A stretch of 64,000 bases of DNA from Serpula lacrymans var. lacrymans S7.9 (Eukaryota > Basidiomycota > Agaricomycetes > Boletales > Serpulaceae), in assembly GCF_000218685.1 (NCBI RefSeq), contig NW_006763306.1, positions 306,835-370,834 of the forward strand. Reading direction: 5' to 3'. A program made the translations under genes and the position numbers. This document shows, piece after piece, positions 1 through 11,030 of this stretch. Every line of letters starts with the position of its first letter. Position 1 is the stretch's first letter. The notes below the pieces were generated by a model that saw nothing but the letters and a program-made list of their open reading frames with translations, was not told the origin of the DNA and made no database searches.

Positions 1-20
1 GAACAACTGAGAATCCCTGG

Positions 21-890
21 ATGGCAAGTGATCACAAGTCCTTGGAAGCTATCCAGGCTACCTGGAATACCATCTATCCAGATATCAAGTATAGGGTCAC
101 TCTGAATGACGCTGTCTGCAGTGTAGTAAGCTCTTTATTTTCTATTATAGCACTTACATTGAGCCAGATTTCAGCACCTACAAAGCACGTCAAGAATTCT
201 CAAAATCAATGGTTAGCGATCTTGCATTTTTATATGCAAATCTTGGCAACAAAATATCTGTGAGTTTTACCGGTGTAATAATTGTCTATTCACGTGCTAA
301 TCTAAATTAATTTACAAGGATTATCAGGGGATATTTCAATCACCATTTATCTTACAGACATTCGCGCCCCACCTCAACTCAATCAATGGCACTATCAATG
401 TTGAGGCCCTTTGCGAACCTGGTACACATGAACAATCCTCAGACACAGATAAATTCCCACCTCTAGGCACCCTAGCAATGTTGGCCGCAGCTGTACATTT
501 CTTGCTGCTGTTAAAATTCAAATCTTCTAACTGTTGTTCTAGGTTGAGCGAATTCTGACTTTGTGCAAATCATGAAGTTCATTGGGAGCCCAAGATTCAA
601 CGCTCGGGCTAGGCAAAACTGATCAAATCTTATCTTAAGCCCATCCCAAAACTCAACAAGGCGACGGGCAAAGAAACCAGCAGCCATGGGAATTTCTCAG
701 AAACTAACTGGGGTACAGTGACACGGAACTATCATACCTCTATGAAGAAGCTCCAGCTGGGCACACTTGAAGACATTGTGGAACAAGCCCAGGTATATGT
801 GAAAGGGAGTTCTCGGTGTGGTTCTGAGGGGGACAGCAATGAGGTTGATCCTTGCACCTGCCTTATGGATATTTATTCACAGCATGTTCA
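21..890 (+). pseudogene. eroded multi-exon gene remnant, unassigned
   Basis: Three stretches of gene-like reading frame follow one another on this strand: 21-263 (80 codons from an ATG), about 357-558 (no ATG, ends in TGA) and about 657-890 (part of a longer open frame). They are in different frames and no convincing 50-60 bp introns join them. The composition looks like real coding sequence (for example a stretch reading NWGTVTRNYHTSMKKLQL). The pattern vaguely recalls the DUF6532-type hypothetical proteins common in Agaricomycetes, but I cannot confirm that from sequence alone. The 5' end lies at the window edge, so part may be missing. It is most likely a decayed host or transposon-associated gene. 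Confidence 0.3.
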
Positions 891-1304
891 GACTCACACC
901 CCGCTCATTTTGTTTGTTGCAGCTAATCAGTATACCAATCCACTGGTCATTTTGTCTGAGTATGTACATGAATGTTTGCTTTCTTGCTATCAATGTTATA
1001 ATAAGATATGCTTTTGGTACATTTTAAGATCTCTCAAGATACTTCTAAGGAATATTTTTTAAGCTGCTATAAGCGTCAATAGAATTTTGAAGGTGTTTTT
1101 GTAACACTTTCAAGATGAATTAAAGACGGTTCTAAGCTGGTTCTAAGAATAAAGTAAGCATGAAATAAGGAAGTTTCAGAAATTGCACCTGCTTATTTTG
1201 TCTTATCCGGTCTTTGCGTGAGTGAATCTCAGCATCAGTTTAAGCCAAAAAAGAGACTTTAAGACGCATCAAAGGCACTCAAAGAAAAATGCACCTTTCC
1301 TGAT
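891..1304. other. no gene recognised
   Basis: AT-rich sequence between the gene remnant and repeat family U. The longer ORFs here run across repeat boundaries and show no family resemblance. Confidence 0.5.
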
Positions 1305-1719
1305 GGGTCCGAGTAGGCCCGGAGTCAGATTGATCTTTGAGGTCCAACTTGTAGACACCAAACTTGATCAGGAAATTGGGAAGAGTACTACTCTTGGACA
1401 GCTGTTGGCATCAGTACATATGGAAAGGGAGAGTGATATGGTTTGCTTACCAGCCACCAATGGAGTAGACCAACAGATGTGTAAGCTTCTGCCCCAAGGA
1501 TAATTGTGAGAAAGTGTCACAAAGGGTTGAACAAAGTCTCTCTATGTCAGAACTGTGACCTTCAGAGTTTGGAGGTGTGCTGTGGGAGCAGAACAGAGTA
1601 CAAGGTTGGGAGTCGGCTTAGCTTGTGAACTAGGCCCTTTGGCAGACCTTATTCCCTAACTTGATGGAGTGAATGAGGGGAGAGTGGAGGATGAAAGTAG
1701 AGTGGAGTAAAGGTCTTTC

Positions 1720-2120
1720 TGTAACAACCAAGAGTTATTTGCTCTGGCGCACACAGGAACACACTATAAAGAAGATGATGGGGAGTGGCTACCCCTTAGG
1801 CTGCAGTGAGTTAGTTGTGCTAGACAACAGGAGGACTCGCTGAGGAGTCTCGATGTATTGCTCCTGTATATATACTAAAATACATGAGGTACTGTACAGT
1901 TGTAAATAAAGTTTATAGTCCGATGTCTAGCATGTGACCTGTCACATGGTGAGCCTAGACACTGGTCAGGTGATGTGTCACATGACTGGTCATGTGACTA
2001 TGAAAAGTCGAAAATGTAAAGTAAAGTAAATGGTCACATGACTGGTCATGTGACTTGGAAAAATGAAAAGTAAAGTACAAAAGTGAAGTGTAAATAGGTG
2101 CTGGTATGTCAATTGTAACA
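1720..2120 (+). mobile_element. solo LTR of the gypsy-1/gypsy-2 family
   Basis: It begins TGTAACAACCAAGAG and ends TTGTAACA, matching the plus-strand termini of the gypsy LTRs at 32669 and 41889. It is 401 bp long and flanked by a perfect 5-bp duplication CTTTC (1715-1719 and 2121-2125). The paralogous copy at 27181-27185 has a single CCTTC there and no insertion. No internal region is present, so this is a solo LTR left by LTR-LTR recombination. The half nearer 2120 differs strongly from the other LTRs because it carries repeated TCATGTGA-type palindromes. Confidence 0.9.
1975..2055. repeat. repeated palindrome inside solo LTR
   Basis: The motif CACATGACTGGTCATGTGAC, a near-perfect inverted repeat, occurs twice (about 1979-1998 and 2034-2053), with further CACATG/CATGTG words from about 1930. 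The other LTRs of this family in the window lack it. Confidence 0.8.
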
Positions 2121-2219
2121 CTTTCAGAGAAGGACCGGAAGACTTAGAAGGGGGACTTGGGTGAAAAGGTGTGGGGAACTTATTGGTATTTGAACTGCAG
2201 GAATGGAGTACAGGAGTTA

Positions 2220-2539
2220 TGTTAAGAACAAAGCTTAAAGGAAGTGTCTAGCCACTTGATGAGAGCTATCAGGGACTGGAACTAGAGTCCAATGTGAGTA
2301 ACTATATTATGAGAGACTACGGGAGGTATACAGTATCTAGAGTCCAATGTGAGTAACTAGAGAATAGGAAGCATTGGACTCTGCAGTACTGTCCGATGTT
2401 TTGTAAACAAAGGTAAACAAAGCAGCCACAAAGGCGAAATAATAGAGAACACAATCAATACTGAATGGTAGAGGGATAGATAGAGAAAGGAATGAAAATA
2501 TAGAGGTAGCATAAAGGTGCAGAATCACCAAAACTAACA
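2220..2539 (+). mobile_element. 320-bp TG...CA element, copy 1
   Basis: It starts TGTTAAG and ends CTAACA, with short TGTTA/TAACA inverted ends. It is flanked by a perfect 5-bp duplication AGTTA (2215-2219 and 2540-2544). The paralogous sequence at 27275-27279 is uninterrupted. A second copy, inverted and also exactly 320 bp, lies at 7654-7973. The ends and duplication size fit a solo LTR or a TRIM-like non-autonomous LTR element. The open frames inside it carry no recognisable domain. Confidence 0.88.
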
Positions 2540-2725
2540 AGTTACAGCTATTGGAGTTTGTAAGGAGTAACTTGTAATGTAGGTACAGAGTTACAATACA
2601 CAATTTTTGGACTTTCAACTTCTAGTCTCCTCTTTAACTTTCTTTATCATTCTTGGACACTTGTGCTATGTGGCACTTCCCTTTTATTTTAAACTCCACT
2701 TATACATTCACTTTTTTGCGCTACA

Positions 2726-2870
2726 CTGCTTCCTTTTGTTTTTAATTACAACTCTCTCACGTGGTGGGGCTGGTCCACGTGGAAGCAAGGTACAGGGCTA
2801 TGCTAAGTAGCAGAGCACGCACAAGGAGCATGATTCTGGGAAGACTGAAGATTCCGGAGTTTGGACCCGG
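2726..2870. repeat. LTR-derived fragment
   Basis: A diverged, inverted piece of the gypsy-1/2-family LTR (around CTCTCACGTGGTGGGGCTGG) followed by sequence that recurs at about 5450-5535. It directly precedes element A. Confidence 0.6.
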
Positions 2871-2986
2871 TGTCATACACCAAAATTGATTGGTAGCATG
2901 GACAGGTGTCAAGAATGAAGCAAATATTCAAAAAGACTTGCCTTTGCGCCACACAGGCACAGTGCTACGTGGAATAGTAATTAATA

Positions 2987-3724
2987 TTGCCTTTTTTGAA
3001 TCTGTGGCTGATCAGCACCACCTCTATTTGGCAATTCAGTCACGCTCACCTTTGCTTTTCCATTCGGTACTTTCGGCATTTTGGCATTTTGGCAAATTTT
3101 TGCATCGCCACTGGCTACACATTGCATTGCACCCTCGCTTTTGTCGTTTCCTTCACTCCCCTTCCTTTGCCTAGCCCCACCATGGGCCCCTTCCTCTCCT
3201 TTTTAGTCTCACCTGACGGTCATTTCTGGATCCCCATTTTAGTTCACCTACTCGTCACCTCCACCCTCCTCCTCCTCATCTTCTTTGCTCCCCCACCTTT
3301 TCTGATGTCACCACTTTCTATCCACTTCCATCGCTGATCCGTTGACTACCACGTGCCACTGCTGATATCAGCAAAGCCCCGGCGGCCAGTCCAAATAGGG
3401 CAACAGGTCCATCTTCATGACGTCAATCTGCCATCATATACCATCAAAACATTGGTCGCTTGTCTCGCCTGGTTGGAGTGTGGGTGGGTAGTTTTTGAGC
3501 TGGAGAAGGTTCATCCCCTTGCGTCGCCCATGTTCATCGCTGCCCCATTCACTTGGGTACACTTATCTTTCGTCCATCGCCTTCGCTACAGCTACAGCTA
3601 CTACATGCTGCCTGGGACTCACTTGTTCCAAATTGGAACTACTTCCCTCCCTCCCTCGCTTGACCAGGTGGTCCAGTACAACCAGTCCATTGGTAAGGCC
3701 ATGGAACTGTCAGATTTGGACTAG
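2987..3724 (+). pseudogene. element-A copy of the conserved ~245-codon ORF
   Basis: Equivalent to the uninterrupted 245-codon frame of copy E (54320-55057). Here the frame is cut by a TGA at 3335-3337, where copies D and E read CGA, a single C-to-T change at a CpG. Downstream it continues in the same frame to the shared terminal stop (…SDLD) at 3722-3724. The protein has a hydrophobic N-terminal half rich in Leu, Pro and Phe and a more polar C-terminal half; I recognise no domain. Differences between copies are mostly amino-acid-changing, so the frame may not be under selection. Confidence 0.45.
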
Positions 3725-4140
3725 GTGGTGGACCGGTGGCTCCAGTTTCTTCTTTTTCAGCAGAACATTCATTTACAGTGCAATTATTTTGATTTTTGAA
3801 TCATTTTATGGACACATATTTTTTTAGAATGCCTGACTGACAATAAAGGAACTGTGTTGATACTGATATTGTTTTTTTTGCTTTATACTCTTTTACTGCA
3901 TTTTCTTATGACATCACGATTTTCTTGCTCTTTTTCTCTTATTGGACTTTATTTTTATGACTGTACAAACCTGTACCATTACTTACATAGCATTCATTGT
4001 TCTATCTCTTTTTTTCCCTTATTTTGACGATCTTATCCTGTATCAACTATGCAGGATTCATCAGCATACATTCCTTTCTTCATGTTCTTTCTCATTCTTT
4101 TTGCGCAGCTATACTGTGCATAGCCTACCTTTCTTTTCAC

Positions 4141-4147
4141 TATATAA
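4141..4147 (+). promoter_or_regulatory. TATA box of element A
   Basis: CACTATATAAACCCC is conserved in all five copies of the element (for example the reverse complement at 53901-53908 in copy E). It lies about 550 bp from the right end, as expected for a Pol II start in an LTR. Confidence 0.55.
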
Positions 4148-4694
4148 ACCCCTGTATTTTACCTTGTAAAAAAAACAAAGAACTCGGTTCCAGACTTCTT
4201 CTCCAACCTTAAGTTCACTTCTTACTGCTACTTGTGATCCAGTATGGTCACAACACTTCCCACTGCTACCACTGTTAACTGCTGTCATCGTCACTTCCCA
4301 CTTTTGAAGTCATTGTCATCCCTTTCGATTAGAGTCCTTCTGAGCACTACAGTTTGTGCGTCAGGAGCCTGCTATCACTGGGAACCTCGTCACCTCTTCA
4401 TCTTTGTCGTTCTCAAACCTACCTTGTGCTATGATTAGCAAGGTAGTGCTCATCTATACTCGTCACAAAGCCCCTATCTTCTATAAATTCAACTATCCCT
4501 CCTCCTCAAAACCCACACCCATACATCTCTAGGTTTTACTTTGAAGGATCTTCATACATACCACCCCATGAACAACCAGAGCACCCACTGTTCTAGGAGG
4601 CAAAGCCCATAAACAAGTTCCGTGGAATCTGGGAGGATTGTTTGTTAGTTTGTTTTTGTGTGTGGTTTTCTAACAGCAGTTCTCATCATCGACA

Positions 4695-5274
4695 CCAATT
4701 CATTCCCTGTCACTCCTCTCGCTCTTGGACTAGAGATTACAGCTGGCACTCTATTACTTTTATCCTTTTCTTCTTATTCTCCATTCATACTCACGTCTTA
4801 TCGTACTTACAACGAAGGAGAACTGTTGTAGACCCTCGAGAAGATATCCAGATGACATAGCAATGATCCAATGCTATGTCTGGGAATACTTCAGAGGGAT
4901 ATTGATAAGCAAGGAAGGCTATGAGTCAGCGCCTTCTCATGGGTTTACTGATACAGCCAATTATACACCTTTTACCAATACTTTCTCTCATGCGATTAGT
5001 AAATATGATAGATCGGACCACTTTCTCTTTCTTTTCTTATTGGTTAGTTAATTGGTCAGACCACTTTCTTAACTCTTCCCTTTCTTGGTCTGACCATTGT
5101 TGTCCACTATATAAGGAAGTACATACTTGATGTATTATTCCTTAGTTCAATATTAGTTTAGATTCACGCCCATATCAATACTCTTCAACTCTCATACCCT
5201 GCTTCACCGCCTTTCATCAAGGACTTGACCAGGCATTGAGTTTTGTTATATAGCTTCGTATTTGTTGCCTGACA
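4695..5274 (+). repeat. LTR-like repeat K, partial
   Basis: Resembles 52884-53350 at reduced identity (shared blocks around 'ctaga' and around 'GACCACTTT...GGTCTGACC'). It contains TATATAAGG at 5108-5116 and ends TTGCCTGACA at 5274, so it looks like the 3' part of an LTR of another family. Element A abuts its truncated left side. Confidence 0.5.
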
Positions 5275-5545
5275 TTCACTTTCTTGCACTACACTGCTTC
5301 CTTTTATTTTTAACTACAACTCTCTCACGTGGTGGGGCTGGTCACAAAGGCTGCACCCTATGGCATCATCAGCCACCACATCTATCAACTGTGTAGTACA
5401 TATATATGTACACACAAACCTGTAGTAGTATATATATACTCAATGGAAGCAAGGTACAGGGCTATGCCGAGCAGCAGAGCACGCATGAGGAGCATGATTC
5501 TGGGAAGACTGAAGATTCAGGAGTTTGGATTTGGGGGTTTTTGAC
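5275..5545 (-). repeat. fragment of gypsy-1/2-family LTR plus flank
   Basis: From about 5290 to 5440 this is a diverged, inverted copy of the gypsy LTR (CTCTCACGTGGTGGGGCTGG; TGGCATCATCAGCCACC). It is followed by a segment also seen at 2780-2870. Confidence 0.6.
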
Positions 5546-6364
5546 TGTTCAGAGGTTCAGGTTTCCTAGCCTGTGGCATGGATAAATTGTCCTAAACAGG
5601 TGTGCTTGGACCCCTATCTTATTACATTGAAAATGGCCTGGCTGGCCCACTCTGCCAGATTCTGCTGGCTCCATCTATATAGTAACATTATCAGATAATA
5701 ATGCTTTGTCTAAGACAGAAATTTATAACTATAGTATGTGAAGCATTTGCTTGAAGTACTTGGTAATTATGTCATTTGAACATTAAAAATGTCCAGCAAT
5801 GTGGTGAATAGATAACCTGGTGACACATAAAGAGAGGAATTTTGACAGTTGCTCCTTAATCAAAGTCTGTGTACCCATAAGCATGCAATAAGTCTAAAAG
5901 CTTTCAAAAGATCTCTAGCTGCACACCAAACCAGATCCTGATATAATATAGATGCCCATCTATTAACTCTCTTGCTCAGCCATAACCTGTCAGGATGGAA
6001 TTGTGGTATGGCCTCAGCTGGGGTTGTGCAATCTGTTCATCTACAATAACTTAAACAGTTTTGGAGATGGTGAAGATATACTTGATGGGTTCTGTCCAAA
6101 ATGGATATACATCCAAATAAGACAAATTGTCATATCTGTGTGACAGACCAAGAAACCCAAACCTCTGAACAGTCAAGTCCAAATTCCTGAGTCTTCAGTC
6201 TTCCCAGACTTATGCTCTTCATGCTCTGCTACTCTGAATGGTCCTGTACCTTGATATGGTACTCTGGATACCCGCCCCAATTCTCCTGCCCCAGACTTTT
6301 AGTCCACCATATATTTCCTCTACATGTTTTTATGTTTCCTTATGAACTCTGTAGTTAGACCTTA
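5546..6364. repeat. duplicated non-coding segment (paralogue 30102-30945)
   Basis: No gene recognised. It is near-identical to 30102-30500 up to about 5965, then clearly more diverged (several differences per 100 bp) until homology ends near 6364/30945. Confidence 0.7.
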
Positions 6365-6601
6365 TGGTACACACAACTATCTAGCAAGGGGAAACCATGT
6401 GTGGGAGGAGTGTATCATAAGGTCTAGAACTACAGAGTCCATGAGGAATATGAAAATGTGCAGAGGAAATGTATGGTGGACTAGAAGTCTAGCGCAGGAG
6501 TATCAGAGCGGATGTCTGGAGTACCATGTGGAGGTGAGGTACAGTGTTATGCTGAACACAGAACATGAGGAGCATAATCCTGAGAGTACCAAAAGATTCG
6601 G
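6365..6601 (+). repeat. host repeat, left part, split by element D
   Basis: Homologous to 32093-32323. The same repeat resumes at 8750 after element D, while the paralogue runs uninterrupted through 32320-32323. No coding function recognised. Confidence 0.85.
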
Positions 6602-7570
6602 TGTTGAAGATGAGAACTGCAGTTAGAAAACCACACACAAAACAAACTAACACACAATCCTCCCAGATTCCACGGAACTTGTTTATGGGCTTTGCCTCCT
6701 AGAACAGTGGAGTGGTCTGGTTATTCGTGGGGTGGTACGTATAAAGATCCTTCAAAGTAAAAAACCCAAAGGTGTATGAGTGTGGGTTTTGAGGAGGAGG
6801 GATAGTTGAATTTATAGAAAGATAGGGGCTTTGTGACGAGTATAGACGAGCACTACCTTGCTAATTGTAGCACAAGGTAGGTTTGAGAACAACGAGGATG
6901 ACGAGGTGACGAGGTTCCCAGTGATAGCAGGCTCCTGATGCACAAACTGTAGTGCTCAGAAGGACTCTAATCGAAGGGGATGACAATCACTTTCAAAAGT
7001 GACAAGTGACGATGACAGCAGTTAACAGTGGTAGAAGTGGTAAGTGTTGTGACCACACTGGATCACAAGTAGCAGAGTAGTGAACTTGAGAGTAGAGAAG
7101 AAGTCTGGATTGGAGTTCTTGTTTTTTTTTTTACAATGTAAAATACAGGGGTTTATATAGTGAAAGAAAAGTAGGCTATGCACAGTGTAGCTGTGCAAAA
7201 AGAATGAGAAAGAACATGAAGGAAGGAATGTATGCTGACGAATCCTGCGTAGGTAGTACAGGATAAGATTGTCAAAAATAGGAAAAGAAAGAGATAGAAC
7301 AATGAATGCTGTGAGTAATGTCACAGGTTTGTACAGCCATAAAGTAAAGTCCAATAGCAAAAAGAGAGCAGGAAAATCATGATGTCATGGGAAGATGCAG
7401 TAAAAAAAGGGCAAGGCAAAACACTATCAGTATCAACACAGTTCCTTTATTGTCAGTCAGGCATTCTAAAAAATATGTGTCCATAAAAATGATTCAAAAA
7501 TCAAAAATAATCGCACTGTAAATGAATGTTCTGCTGGGAAAAAAAGAAACTGGAGCCACCGGTCCACCAC

Positions 7571-8633
7571 CTAGTCCAAATCCGACAGTTCCATGGCCTT
7601 ACCAATAGACTGGTTGTGTTGGACCACCTGATCAAACGAGGGAGGGAGAGGAGTGTTAGTTTTGGTGATTCTGCACCTTTATGCTACCTCTATATTTTCA
7701 TTCCTTTCTCTATCTATCCCTCTACCATTCAGTATTGATTGTGTTCTCTATTATTTCGCCTTTGTGGCTGCTTTGTTTACCTTTGTTTACAAAACATCGG
7801 ACAGTACTGCAGAGTCCAATGCTTCCTATTCTCTAGTTACTCACATTGGACTCTAGGTACTGTATACCTGTCATACTCTCTAATAATAAAGTTACTCACA
7901 TTGGACTCTAGTTCCAGTCCCTGATTGCTCTCAGCAAGTGGCTAGACACTTCCTTCAAGCTTTGTTCTTAATAAGGAGTAGTTCCAATTTGGAACAAGTG
8001 AGTCCCAGGGAGCGTGTGGTAGGTGTAGCTGTAGCGAAGACGATGGACAAAAGATAAGTGTACCCAAGTGAATGGGACAGCGATGAACATGGGCGACGCA
8101 AGGGGATGAACCTTCTCCAGCTCAAAAATTACCCACCCACGCTCCAACCAGGCAAGACGAGTGACCGATGTTTTGATGGTATATGATGGTAGATCGACGT
8201 CATAAAGATGGACCTGTTGCCCTATTTGAACCGGCCGCCGGGGCTTTGCTGATATCAGCAGTGGCACGTGGTAGTCTACGGATCGGCGACGGAAGCGGAT
8301 AGGAAGTGGTGACATCAGAAATGGTGGGGGTGCAAATAAGATGAGGAGGAGGATGGTGGAGGTGACGAAAAAGTGGATTAGAATGGGGATCCAGAAATGA
8401 CCGTCAGGTGAGAATAAAAAGGAGAGGAAGGGGCCCATGGTGGGGCTAGGCAAAGGAAGGGGAGTAAGGGAAACGACAAAAGCGAGGGCGCAATGCAATG
8501 TGTAGCCAGTGGCGATGCAAAAATTTGCCGAAATGCCGAAACACGGAAAGTACCGGATGGAAAAGCAAAGGTGAGCGTGACTGGATTGCCTAATAGAGGT
8601 GGTGCTGATCAGCCACAAGTTCGAAAAGGGCAA
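7571..8633 (-). pseudogene. element-D copy of the conserved ORF, split by insertion
   Basis: The frame opens at 8633 and matches the 245-codon ORF of copy E closely. The 320-bp element at 7654-7973 interrupts it near codon 219, so it ends a few codons later at 7968. The remaining C-terminal codons and the shared stop lie on the far side, down to 7571. Confidence 0.5.
7654..7973 (-). mobile_element. 320-bp TG...CA element, copy 2
   Basis: Inverse orientation to the copy at 2220-2539 and exactly the same length. It is flanked by the 5-bp duplication AGGAG (7649-7653 and 7974-7978). Copy E of the surrounding element has the empty site with one AGGAG at 54398-54402. One terminal base differs (TTAATA instead of TTAACA). 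The insertion therefore postdates the element-D insertion. Confidence 0.9.
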
Positions 8634-8749
8634 TATTAATTACTATTCCACGTGGCACTGTGCCTGTGTGGCGCAAAGGCGAGTCTTTTTGAATATTCAC
8701 TTCGTTATTGACACCTGTCCATGCTACCAATCAACTTTGGTGCATGACA

Positions 8750-11030
8750 TCGGGGGGGTTCGGACTTGAGAAATATCCTCTTTGGAATTCTGGAGTTATG
8801 CCTTCTGGCATGTATCTGACAATACCCATATGTAAACTAGAATAGAACAAAGTATGGAAAGGAAAGGAATGTAAAGGAAAGAACATTATAAGTATAAACA
8901 AAGGAAACCAGTCTGTTCCATGCTGTTTAACACCCCTAAGCATCAGAGGATTGTCTAGGTTCAACCTAGTTACCATATATAGAAGGGGACACATCAATGT
9001 ACCATTGTTATTTCAACACCAGCTTTAATAGCAGGATCTTAGCTGAGAAGAAAGATGAAAAAAATGAAAAAAAAAAATGAAGTTTCCATATGAGGTCTTA
9101 CTTACATTGTACTTAAAAACATACCTATCACTCAATGTGATTAGGTAAGGGTAGATCTTACCTTTACACCATCATACAGTGAAATAGACCTGTGGTCAAC
9201 TGAGTGTTGTGTGATAAGTAAAGCAAGATAACAATATAGTGCTCAATCTGTTAGACAAGCACTACTAGTATTTACACTGACATAGTCTTGACTTTGTGTA
9301 AGCCTTTTTGTTACTCTCAGCTTCTTGGATTATCTCAAGCAAACCCCATCAAACTTCAATCCAGAATTCCTATTGATATAATCCTGGTACCATCAGGTTA
9401 CTAGGTCTTGTAATCACCTATGAGCACTAGCTGCCCTGACCTTCCAAATTTTGGCACTGTACTTTGAGCTTGCCATGCTGCACACACTCAAAACACCAGC
9501 CACTTTGGTACCAGGGGTGCCCAGGGGGCAACATTATCTCATCTACTACAGTTAAATTATAGCGGCATGCATGCCAGTCCCTGACTCTGATTTTTGAACT
9601 CTTTTAATAAGTCTCAAGTCAGAAGATAATAATCATATTTCATGATTCTACATGTAAAAAAAGTCTAATAAATGAAAAATCTTGCAATAAAACAGTGACA
9701 AATGAGATATTTGTTTTTTTACTTTAATGATTATGAGCATTGATCAAGGTACAAGAAAATAATACCATGCAAAAAACTCACAGTATTCAAAAAGCAAACT
9801 AAGCGGTAAACACAACACCTCAAAGCCCTTTATATCTCCAACATAAAGAAAGGGTCTGAGAGATCTGGGATCTCACCTGCCTCAACCGGGTCTTTATTGT
9901 TGTGACAACTTTGAGACTGGGCCTCCTTCCCCTTTTTTTTTTGAACGGAGGGTTTGTTTAGTGGGAGTGCTTGTGTCTGGTTGATCATCATTATTAGCTT
10001 TCCACTTTCTGGACAGGTCACTGTTGTCTTCATCAACAATAGGAGGAAGAGGTCAGAACAATGCTTTTTGTGCACCAACTTGTTTAGGTAAGAGATGCAT
10101 AGAGTGAAGTACAGGGCAGTATGTGCAGTATGTGTGGCTACCATTGTTTTTTGCGCCATTTTTATTCCAGGATCCTGTCTGCAGTGGGATGTTTCACCTG
10201 TAGATGTTGGACTGTGTGAGATGAGCTTGTACTAATGATTGAATGGGTGACTTATAGCTGTAAGTGACCACCATACATCTGGAAGGTATCTTCTGGGAAT
10301 ATTCAGATGGATAAATAAGGACCCCATTGTTGCCATGGACATCAGGCACAACAACTTTGACCAAAGATAGGTCTAGCTCACTTTTTCAAAGTACCCTTCA
10401 GGATCAGGCAGGTCTGCAACACTCCAGTTGTGAACACCACATGCAGCTGATGAAGATGGTGCTTTCCCTTTGTCAGATGGTGTAACGGGGGTGGAAGCAA
10501 TCATTTTACCTGCAATAGTGACAAAATTAGCATAGGTGTGTGGGTACAAATGGAAAAAAAGTACTTGGGGGATAGGATGGTACTGGTCAACAACTTGATT
10601 CTTGTGGTACCAATATTTGAAGCTGTGGGCTTCCTTTTGTCTGGCAGTCCTGTGCCATTGCCTTCCGCATAGAATCTATGTCAAGCTTGAAAAAAGGCTT
10701 AGAAGGTTGCTAAAGAAAAAATGAAAAGATGTACCCCATGTTGAATGGATATAAGGTCCAAGTTAGTCAAAAAACCCATCCCAGTTGAGGATTGTGGGAA
10801 ATTTCATAGTATATAGGTTACCAGATAAGTTAACCCAATAATCTGCACTTTTCTTCATTGTTTTCCAAGAGTGTGGATTGTTAACTTTGCTGAGTGTAGC
10901 AATGTGTGCGTCAGAAGCAGTGATTGTAGAATTTGCATACTCTAGGAGCGAGCACCACAAGGCAGAAAGGGGCTCTGCAATTGCAGTGTGGTTGACATCT
11001 GCTATGGAGGGTAGCTGATTGTTGTTGCTA
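8750..11030. repeat. duplicated host segment, copy 1 (uninterrupted)
   Basis: Continues the host repeat of 6365-6601. 8750-9097 matches 32320-32663, and 9098 onward matches 50694-52883. This copy carries a single TTACT at 9098-9102, where the paralogue holds the 18-kb nested insertion. It lacks about 276 bp present in the other copy (52251-52526), the loss lying near 10653. Confidence 0.9.
9830..10960 (-). pseudogene. unrecognised minus-strand gene, copy with internal deletion
   Basis: Open segments at 10763-10960 (65 codons) and 9830-10159 (109 codons) match 52677-52895 and 51426-51755. The 109-codon stretch has the same translation in both copies. The exon that copy 2 reads at 52280-52543 is almost entirely deleted here. 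No known domain is visible; the 109-codon segment has a Lys/Gln-rich stretch near its middle. Confidence 0.3.

Larger units (their letters stand above)
1305..2725 (+). repeat. repeat family U, copy 1 (carries two insertions)
   Basis: This sequence is homologous to 26771-27475, and parts of it recur at 30985-31340 (inverted) and 31738-32090. A sub-unit starting TGTCAGAACTGTGACC near 1546 and ending near 2590 looks LTR-like; copy 2 has a TATA-like TTATATA around 27283. Copy 1 is split by a 401-bp solo LTR (1720-2120) and by a 320-bp element (2220-2539), each flanked by a 5-bp duplication. Copy 2 preserves the empty site for both. Confidence 0.8.
2871..4694 (+). mobile_element. ~1.82-kb LTR-like element, copy A
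   Basis: One of five copies (A here, B 27517-29250, C 12251-14009, D 6602-8749, E 53351-55173) with a shared left end TGTCAT(A/G)CACC and right end (T/C)(C/A)(A/G)ACA, that is TG...CA. In order it contains a reading frame (2987-3724), an AATAAA word (3842-3847), a TATATAAA box (4141-4147) and about 550 bp to the end. This order, terminal dinucleotides and copy behaviour suggest a long solo LTR whose reading frame lies in U3. Copy A has no matching target duplication; its left flank differs from B's while its right flank is shared with B. Confidence 0.75.
6602..8749 (-). mobile_element. ~1.82-kb LTR-like element, copy D
   Basis: Inverted copy with ends TGTTGAAG and GCATGACA on the plus strand, flanked by TCGG on both sides (6598-6601 and 8750-8753). 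The paralogous empty site at 32320-32323 has a single TCGG, which defines the insertion. D contains a nested 320-bp element plus its 5-bp duplication; subtracting these 325 bp leaves 1823 bp, exactly the length of copy E. The ORF, AATAAA and TATA box are all present in inverted orientation. Confidence 0.88.

Noticed and set aside
1930..2055. CRISPR-like array from the repeated palindromes
   Set aside because: Only two full repeats, no regular spacers, in a eukaryotic LTR.
3942..4212. Hydrophobic ORFs that recur at 28498-28768, 7022-7360, 13262-13681 and 53771-54109, looking like conserved small membrane proteins
   Set aside because: They recur only because they lie in the five copies of the same LTR-like element, overlap each other in different frames, and span the TATA box region. 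No consistent start, stop or length is kept.
8731..8997. Minus-strand ORF repeated at 32268-32567
   Set aside because: It is part of a duplicated host repeat, its ends differ between copies, and it crosses the element-D insertion boundary.
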